Source: Perkinsela sp. pyNocScin1
Lineage: Eukaryota; Euglenozoa; Kinetoplastea; Prokinetoplastida; Perkinselidae
NCBI GenBank assembly: GCA_964019655.1
Contig: CAXHTR010000005.1
Location: 930,001 to 994,000, forward strand
Length of the DNA: 64,000 bases
Direction of reading: 5' to 3'
Both the position numbers and the translations under genes were made by a program. The notes below the pieces were generated by a model that saw only the letters and a program-made list of their open reading frames with translations, was not told the DNA's origin and searched no databases. Positions 58,321-64,000 of the stretch are shown one piece after another (the stretch's first letter is position 1; every line of letters begins with the position of its first letter).

Positions 58321-59082
58321 TTAAAAATCAAAATCGAAGTCGGATGCTTTCGCCTCGTTCAGGATGGTAAAGTTGTTTCCTTCGTAGATGCGCGCAGTAA
58401 TGGCTAACCCCCTGGGGAATTTGTGCAGCATATCGATCGTCCCGCACAGCATGTTTGAGGCGAGATCGAGCGTGACGAGGGAGTCTGGAAGCTTCTCGAA
58501 TGAGACACTCCCGGAGAGCATGTTCTGCGAGAGCTCAAGGTGGCAAAGCCCCGCTGGAAGGCTTTCCAGTGTTATACTGCCCGAAAATGCGTTTGACTGA
58601 GCGCTGAGCTGTTCTAAAACGGCTGGAAGCTTGTCGAGTGCGCAGCTTCCTGAGAGATTGTTATGTGAGATACTCAACATCTGGAGTCCTGATGGGAGCG
58701 TTGCCATATCAAAAGTCCCTGAGATCTTGCACCTCGAGATGTTGAAGTTCGAGAGGACTGTAGGGAGAATGGCAGTCTCAACCGAACCGAGGCACGAGCC
58801 CCCGCCGAGCCAAAACTTTTTCACAGTCTTTGGAATGAACTCAAACGCAATCTTTCCTGCATCGATGATGTACATTTCGACACGAGTGACATTTCCTTCT
58901 TCGTCAAGCCCGACGCAGTTCCATTCACTGATGGGCTTGTACGCACCATCCTCTTGGATCATTTCCTTGTATGTGTCTGGGAAGCCCTCAATGAGAAGCT
59001 CCATACGCATTTGGTCTGACATGTCGTCGATATTGAAGCGCCCGAGCGAAGCATCGATTGCGAAGAAGGTTGTCGCCATCAT
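58321..59082 (-). CDS. Class A LRR protein, truncated C-terminus
   Basis: The 253-aa product starts MMATTFFAIDASLGRFN, then SDQMRMELLIEGF and I-S-E-W-N-C-V-G-L-D-E-E-G (a no-cysteine-pair cap). Six LRRs follow (LSISHNNLSGSCALDKLP, LELSQNMLSG). It stops at I-L-N-E-A-K-A-S-D-F-D-F-D-F, so the V-V-D-E-x-G ending is missing or has decayed into the acidic tail. A close relative of 57245 and 53391. Confidence 0.85.
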   Translation of the reverse strand: MMATTFFAIDASLGRFNIDDMSDQMRMELLIEGFPDTYKEMIQEDGAYKPISEWNCVGLDEEGNVTRVEMYIIDAGKIAFEFIPKTVKKFWLGGGSCLGSVETAILPTVLSNFNISRCKISGTFDMATLPSGLQMLSISHNNLSGSCALDKLPAVLEQLSAQSNAFSGSITLESLPAGLCHLELSQNMLSGSVSFEKLPDSLVTLDLASNMLCGTIDMLHKFPRGLAITARIYEGNNFTILNEAKASDFDFDF

Positions 59083-59211
59083 TGCAAGATAAAAATTTAG
59101 TTAGGAAAGAAATTGGACATACTTTTCTTTCCGTGCACTTCGTCCACATTATTATTAATAATTTCCGCCTGGTCCTTTCTTCAAGATAAAGCAGCTTACG
59201 AAAATACAATA

Positions 59212-59895
59212 TCATTTTCTATCTTCCAGATCATCCATGTAGTACTTTGACCCTACTGGTGGTGGTGCCGTGTGCGAAAAATGCATGCATGCGTGTGAAC
59301 CATTCGCAGCGTCGAGCTGCTTGTTCTCTATTCGTTTGTACTTTTGGTGGACGTGAATTTCATTGATTGTATCTGGGAGATCTACTGCGCTCCAAATAAC
59401 GCTGTCAAGCTCATTGTAGGCAAGATCCACTATGCACATTTGTGCAGGAAGGCTTCTCAAATCGACCGAACCTGAAATATCGTTTATGCGCAGGTGAATC
59501 TCTTCCATCTTGTTTGGTAAAACCGTGAGATTGACTGTGCCCGTAAGCCTACAGGCACAAATTTGTAGAAAGCGGAGATCCCTGGGGAGCAGCGGTGTAC
59601 TTAATTGACATTCTGCTGGAAAGTTGCATTGATGAAAAGATGCGCGTCGGACAGTTGGAGGAATCCAATCGATGTTACGAACACTGTAATTTGTCTCGAG
59701 TTCCCATTCAAATGCGTATATGAGATGCTTGTGGCACACAAAACCAGGAACATTGCAGAAATCAATGCGATTGTTATACTTGTGGTACCCGTCAGCCCTA
59801 TTGCGATACATTTTGTCCATGCATATGTACTGGTAAAATCGGTGCTCCGCAGTATTACCTGACTCTTGAGAAAGGAAGAAAACGTTGAAAAACAT
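59212..59895 (-). CDS. Class B LRR protein, altered cap
   Basis: The 227-aa product starts MFFNVFFLSQESGNTAEH. The cap is C-N-V-P-G-F-V-C: both cysteines and the glycine stay but the W is lost. Then IDWIPPTVRRASF, LLPRDLRFLQIC, MEEIHLRINDISGSVDLRSLP and VDLAYNELDSV. No D-S-R-I; the end is histidine- and proline-rich (HMHFSH-type, TAPPPVG). ATG 59895 is the first in frame. Confidence 0.75.
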   Translation of the reverse strand: MFFNVFFLSQESGNTAEHRFYQYICMDKMYRNRADGYHKYNNRIDFCNVPGFVCHKHLIYAFEWELETNYSVRNIDWIPPTVRRASFHQCNFPAECQLSTPLLPRDLRFLQICACRLTGTVNLTVLPNKMEEIHLRINDISGSVDLRSLPAQMCIVDLAYNELDSVIWSAVDLPDTINEIHVHQKYKRIENKQLDAANGSHACMHFSHTAPPPVGSKYYMDDLEDRK

Positions 59896-60546
59896 TTCAA
59901 AACAAGAAGGAAAGACTGGGTTGAAGTAAATATAGATGAGAAATTAAAAGACGATGCATCAAGTTTACCTTCGAAAAGAGGATATTACTTTTTACTTACA
60001 TTTACTTTTTCAATACGAATATGTGTATTCATGATTCTTTGCTCGCTGTATTTGTGCACCTAAGGAGCTTATATTTCCCCAATATCATCAGTCGGATAGA
60101 AGTTTCAGCTCTTCGCGGGATAAAGCGTCATAAGTCTACAAGGTTTCAACCGGCGATTCATCACGGTGCTAAGGTCGTGCAACAGAAATCTCAAAGCTTA
60201 CTTGATACCGTCGAATCATTAGAAGTGATGTGTCATTGTCCATGTGTACTGCCACATTTTCCAAGTTTGGACCATCTCATCTACAACTTCAGTTAGACAA
60301 GAATTTTTTAAGCCTTTTTCATGAAAGCTTTTAACTTCTTCTTGCAGTCTAGCCTTTTATTATTGGTCTTTTCAGCAAAGGTTTCGGAACCCTGTGCTTT
60401 TTCATAAATATTACAATCAGCTGGCTTCATACCAATAACGACTGTAATTTGCACTGGTACGTGGAAATTTACATGCTAATTTACAATTAATAAGATAAGA
60501 AACGTGTTATGTGCTCAACTTAATGATACTTGTGTGTCAGGTTTTA
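59896..60546. other. Gene-free interval at divergent strand switch
   Basis: AT-rich; a 91-codon plus-strand frame at 60021-60296 shows no family motif. Nothing else recognised. Confidence 0.4.
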
Positions 60547-60554
60547 GTATAAAA

Positions 60555-60791
60555 CAGGGTTTCTTAAAAACGGGGGATTCCCCCGTTTCGGGGGAAAATG
60601 AGAAAATATCAGCTTCGGAAGAGGAAGTGGCGGGGGGAAATGAAATTTTTCCCCCGCCATCTCTTCTTGGCTGTGATAGACGTGAGCCTACTAGGCCACA
60701 AGTTCAGCTGTAAACTTGAAGGTGTCGGGGGAAAAGTTCCCATTTTCCCCCGGCCAACGGGGGAAAGTGAGATTTCTCTACAGAACCCCTG
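60555..60791. mobile_element. hAT-like miniature element, 237 bp
   Basis: The ends are CAGGGTTTCT and AGAACCCCTG, imperfectly inverted, with a perfect 8-bp duplication GTATAAAA at 60547-60554 and 60792-60799. Next to the left end is CGGGGGATTCCCCCG with a further GGGGGAAAA, and at the right a similar motif pair. It probably belongs to the family of 6686 but is longer and more diverged at the right end. Confidence 0.9.
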
Positions 60792-61022
60792 GTATAAAAT
60801 ATGTATGCTTCAAATATTCTGCAATCCTGAAATTTTTGGGCCGCAAGCTCTTAAAATATAACTTAGGATTATTAGTATTAAGTCATTAAGGCAAGGTTAT
60901 GTGAGCGCGATTAAAGGCATTCGCACTCAAGTGATGTTGATTAGGGACTCTCTAGTATTACAACATGGCCTCATACATTCTTCAATCCACGGTTTCGACG
61001 CACTTTTTCTACACATTTACTC

Positions 61023-61673
61023 ATGATTCAGCTTCTTCTTTATTTCTGTCGAGAAGATTTTGATTGGAGCTGGCGATATCAGCTCGAATGAATAGAGAAG
61101 CTTCTAGGAATAACAGACTCGACTGATGTTGTAGAATTCTTGCAGTATAAATTCCGAGATCCAAGCAAAGAAGAAACATCTACCTCCGATCCGTGCACTT
61201 GGAAAGGTATAAGATGCGACGACAATAGAGGCGTCATAGAGATAACTTACAGTGAAAGAATTGACGATGTTACGATAGAGGACCTTCGTTGGCTTCCAAA
61301 GACTCTTTTACGTATCGATATAGCTTTTAAAAGATCCTATGCAGCGCTTAAGATCAGGATTCTTCCACCTTTACTTGAATTTTTAAGGATTGAGGAAACA
61401 TTTGTTCATGGGACACTAGATTTTACTGTTCTTCCACTCAGAATTTCCGAAATCTTCCTCAGAGCTAATGCGCTATTCGGACATGTGAATTTAGCATGTC
61501 TTCCGCCAACAATGAAAAGTATCGACATTGCCAACAATGCATTCGGAAAGTCTTTTGTAGTGAATGCACTTCTTCCTTCAGGGCTTAAATGCGTGATCTT
61601 GTCGGACCAAAAGTATAAGGCAAGAATCATATGTATCGATGGAAAGAATATTGATAGTCGAATCATAGGATGA
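61023..61673 (+). pseudogene. Class B LRR gene with early in-frame TGA
   Basis: ATG 61023 opens MIQLLLYFCREDFDWSW and TGA follows at 61089-61091. The same frame continues IEKLLGITDSTDVVEF, the cap C-T-W-K-G-I-R-C, LRWLPKTLLRIDI, LPPLLEFLRI, IDIANNAFGKSF and a full class B ending N-I-D-S-R-I-I-G at 61673. Apart from the one stop the gene is whole. No in-frame ATG lies between the stop and the cap, so a shorter product is unlikely. Confidence 0.75.
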
Positions 61674-61742
61674 GCTTTGTTCGTAAGTTATTTGAATGAA
61701 TCGTTCTTTTATTAGCACTCTCTGTACGTCTAATATTCCCTA

Positions 61743-62600
61743 ATGCAAACTCATCTATTATTATTCAAAGCCGTTGATACTGCGAACCTTGCACGAGTCG
61801 ATGGCATGACACTTTCACAGCAGACCTTAATGGAGCTTCTAGTAGAAAATCTTGACCAAGTTCATCGCTTGAAAGATGATGATGGAAACTTCTCTGATAT
61901 TGAAAACTGGCGATTCGTAGATTTCGATTCGAATGGAGAAGTCAGTTGCATACATTTCAGCTTCGACGCAGATCGCTTCGAACCACTTATCGATGATGGT
62001 GACGTATTCGGTGGCGATTTCCTTGAGAACACATGCAAAAACCGAGTTGATGCCGGGGGAACTTTGGACTTACAATGGATTCCTGGATCGGTTATTGAGT
62101 TCAACGCGTACTCTATGGACTTTTGTGGCACCATTGAGACGGCATCTTTGCCTGGAAATTTAAAGAAATTTACAGTGCACTATAATCGTTTTGAAGGGGA
62201 TTTTGACACCGCTGGTCTACCGCGACAACTCGAAAGCATCAATATCTCACGTAATTTACTTGGAGGAAGCTTGAATCTATCCGCCCTGCCTGCTCCATTG
62301 ACGAAGTTTGATGCGGCAGATAATTTTTTTTCAGGATATCTTGACTTTGATGCTCTACCACCAGGTCTAGTTCTCCTCAATCTAAATAGGAATAGGCATT
62401 CAGGAAGTATCTCGATGCTACATCTCCCAGCATCGATGAAATACATCCGACTCCGGGGAAACGCCTTTGACGCGAAATTTGCTATTGGTATGACTGATGT
62501 GCTGGAGGGAGTGGACATTGAGAGGCACATCGGTCAGCGAGCTGTGGATGTTCATGGAAGGGCGGTGGTAGATATCCGAATTCGAGAAATGACTTATTGA
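61743..62600 (+). CDS. Class A LRR protein, cysteine-free subgroup
   Basis: The 285-aa product has MQTHLLLFKAVDTANLARVD (A-R for G-R), LSQQTLMELLVENL, DDDGNFSDI, W-R-F-V-D-F-D-S-N-G and a long pre-LRR insertion (FGGDFLENTCKNRVDAGG). Seven LRRs follow (INISRNLLGGSLNLSALP, LNLNRNRHSG), then A-V-D-V-H-G-R-A-V. It is the only plus-strand member of the subgroup. It begins 70 bp after the preceding class B pseudogene. Confidence 0.85.
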   Translation: MQTHLLLFKAVDTANLARVDGMTLSQQTLMELLVENLDQVHRLKDDDGNFSDIENWRFVDFDSNGEVSCIHFSFDADRFEPLIDDGDVFGGDFLENTCKNRVDAGGTLDLQWIPGSVIEFNAYSMDFCGTIETASLPGNLKKFTVHYNRFEGDFDTAGLPRQLESINISRNLLGGSLNLSALPAPLTKFDAADNFFSGYLDFDALPPGLVLLNLNRNRHSGSISMLHLPASMKYIRLRGNAFDAKFAIGMTDVLEGVDIERHIGQRAVDVHGRAVVDIRIREMTY

Positions 62601-62865
62601 AAAACAATCACCGACATGCACGTAAAACTGTGTAGATTTACAGAAGAATGCCGAATGAGCGAAAGTGTTTAAGCGCTGTAATACATCTTGAAGTTACAAT
62701 ACTGTACAATTTTTTTTAATTGCACAGTTGTAAATTTTAACTTCGAACAGTTGAAAAGGCAAAATAGCGCATAAACCTCCAAATACAGTCAACAAGTTGT
62801 TTCATCCTTTCTTCATCGCTTCACTGTGCTTTATTTCATCTACGATTCCCCCAATTTCACTTCTG

Positions 62866-63603
62866 ATGCTTCCTTCCTCCATTTTGATAGCAATCTGCGC
62901 TGACCCTTCAAAGGTGCACACAAATGATGCTGTCGACCTCCAAACGTTCTGCACGCGCAATTTCACGACTGATTTGTTCCCAGGGGCAGCGGCAAGCTAC
63001 GACATCTGTGCCTACCCTGGCACTGCGTGCGATGACGGCGCGCTCATCAATCTTTCGTGGAAGTCCTCGAAAGATCTCGAAGTAAAAAGCCTCAGCTGGA
63101 TTCCTCCAACTGTCGAGAAAATGAGCCTTGTTGATGTGCCAGTAGACGAGCCCTTCAACGCCCGAATGCTCCCACGCTCGCTTCAATACTTTCGAGCGTT
63201 GCGATGCGGCGTAAAGGGGACAGTGGACCTGTCCGCACTTCCAGATGGTATCATTCAAATTCATCTCAGGAATAACTACCTGTCGGGGATGCTTTCTCTC
63301 TTACATTTGCCCCCAAAGCTCATTGTCATCGACATGGCGCACAATCGGGTCGAAAAGGTTTTCTATGATATTGAGCGTCTCCCCAACGACTTCCGAGCCG
63401 CTTATCTATATAATTCTGACAAAAAGAAGATTCCAGCAAAGAACGTCGGGAGGATGAAAGATATGCGAAATCTCGTCCAACTGCAGGGCTGGGCGGGCGA
63501 GGGAAACGCTGAGTGGGCGGAGAGACTGCATAGGCAGCTGAATAGTGACAAGCCGGCGACCCGGCGGAAGGCAAAGCCGAATTACCGCCGGAAAAGTGTG
63601 TAA
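62866..63603 (+). CDS. Class B LRR protein with basic tail
   Basis: The 245-aa product starts MLPSSILIAICADPSKV, a compact signal-like leader. The cap is C-A-Y-P-G-T-A-C (Y for W), followed by WIPPTVEKMSL, LPRSLQYFRAL, IHLRNNYLSGMLSLLHLP and IDMAHNRVEKVFYD. The C-terminal 60 residues are strongly basic (TRRKAKPNYRRKSV) and lack D-S-R-I. The frame reaches 62797 only via TTG. Confidence 0.75.
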   Translation: MLPSSILIAICADPSKVHTNDAVDLQTFCTRNFTTDLFPGAAASYDICAYPGTACDDGALINLSWKSSKDLEVKSLSWIPPTVEKMSLVDVPVDEPFNARMLPRSLQYFRALRCGVKGTVDLSALPDGIIQIHLRNNYLSGMLSLLHLPPKLIVIDMAHNRVEKVFYDIERLPNDFRAAYLYNSDKKKIPAKNVGRMKDMRNLVQLQGWAGEGNAEWAERLHRQLNSDKPATRRKAKPNYRRKSV

Positions 63604-63719
63604 GCGATGAGATTATGCGAAAGAGAAGGGAGCTATAATGAAATATAAAAGTATGCTATTTCGCTTCTTCTGGACTAATGTCGAAACTTCCCGTATTGTG
63701 ATCGTTTTCAAAAGTTTCA

Positions 63720-64000
63720 ATGCAAAGTAATTTATCCATCTCTTGAATATCGACGCGTCGTTTGAACGACTGGAATACGATGGGCTCTCTTATGAAGCTT
63801 TCATGGAGGTGCTTGTCGATGGGATACCCCAATAGAGCAAGAGCTGTCTACAAGACAAAAAGGGCAGATTTAACGATGTCTATGCTTCAAAGATCATGGT
63901 ATGCTCAGGCGAGCCAGTCAAAAACATCGTTGCGTTCACGAGTCACTTCGAGAAGCGGCAATTTAACTTTGAATCGATCTCATCACGTGTTCTTTTACAG
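63720..64000 (+). pseudogene. Class A LRR gene, 5' part only, with frameshift and TAG
   Basis: ATG 63720 opens MQSNLSIS and then stops. In the next frame LNIDASFERLEYDGL and EAFMEVLVDGI follow, then TAG at 63833-63835, and the same frame goes on with DKKGRFNDVYASKIMVCSG and HFEKRQFNFESI to the window edge. This is the SE/ND-cap subgroup of 26140, 45707 and 46666. The rest lies outside the window. Confidence 0.65.

Noticed and set aside
60021-60296. 91-codon plus-strand frame
   Set aside because: No recognised motif; the polar, histidine- and cysteine-containing sequence is not metal-site-like in spacing.

Overview
The window reads as nuclear DNA of a single-celled eukaryote. It carries hAT-like elements with 8-bp target duplications, a Tc1/mariner-type transposase remnant, compact intronless genes on both strands, and TAA, TAG and TGA all used as stops. 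No tRNA, rRNA or clear housekeeping gene was found, so the lineage cannot be named; intronless strand runs would fit several protist groups.

Almost the whole window is one leucine-rich-repeat (LRR) family of about 50 loci, at least 10 of them broken. Two classes are interleaved. CLASS A (28 loci, typically 250-460 aa) starts M-(short hydrophobic)-D-x(2-4)-G-R-h-D, then L-S-D-Q-x(2)-M-E-L-L, often a C-x-W-x-G-V-x-C motif, then 7-15 repeats of about 23 residues (L-P-x2-L-x2-L-x-L-x2-N-x-F-S-G), and ends with V-V-D-E-x-G. CLASS B (22 loci, typically 220-280 aa) has a hydrophobic leader, C-x-W-x-G-h-x-C, a W-h-P-x-T-V step, L-P-R-x-L-R-x-h, 4-6 weaker repeats, and often a final D-x-R-[IV]. The cysteine/tryptophan cap and N-x-[LF]-x-G repeat resemble the caps and repeats of plant extracellular LRR proteins. 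No C-terminal membrane segment is seen, so intact products look soluble and possibly secreted. Ligands are unknown.

Layout: (1) 1-775, end of an unrelated ribonuclease-inhibitor-type LRR gene with a stop inside it. (2) 1615-7886, minus-strand LRR genes. (3) 8067-11252, a transposon with an IS30-type DDE transposase bracketed by exact 20-bp tandem arrays. (4) 12503-13408, the one non-LRR, non-transposon gene, of unknown function. (5) 13488-22436 plus strand; 22769-38133 minus; 39516-49966 plus; 50453-59895 minus; 61023-64000 plus: successive same-strand LRR runs. (6) hAT-like miniature elements at 6686, 47865, 48414 and 60555, two of them stacked inside one LRR gene; a Tc1-like remnant at about 33180-33945.

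The genes look like a tandemly duplicated, diversifying receptor- or effector-like repertoire in which intact copies lie among damaged ones. What the proteins bind, and whether classes A and B act together, cannot be read from the sequence.
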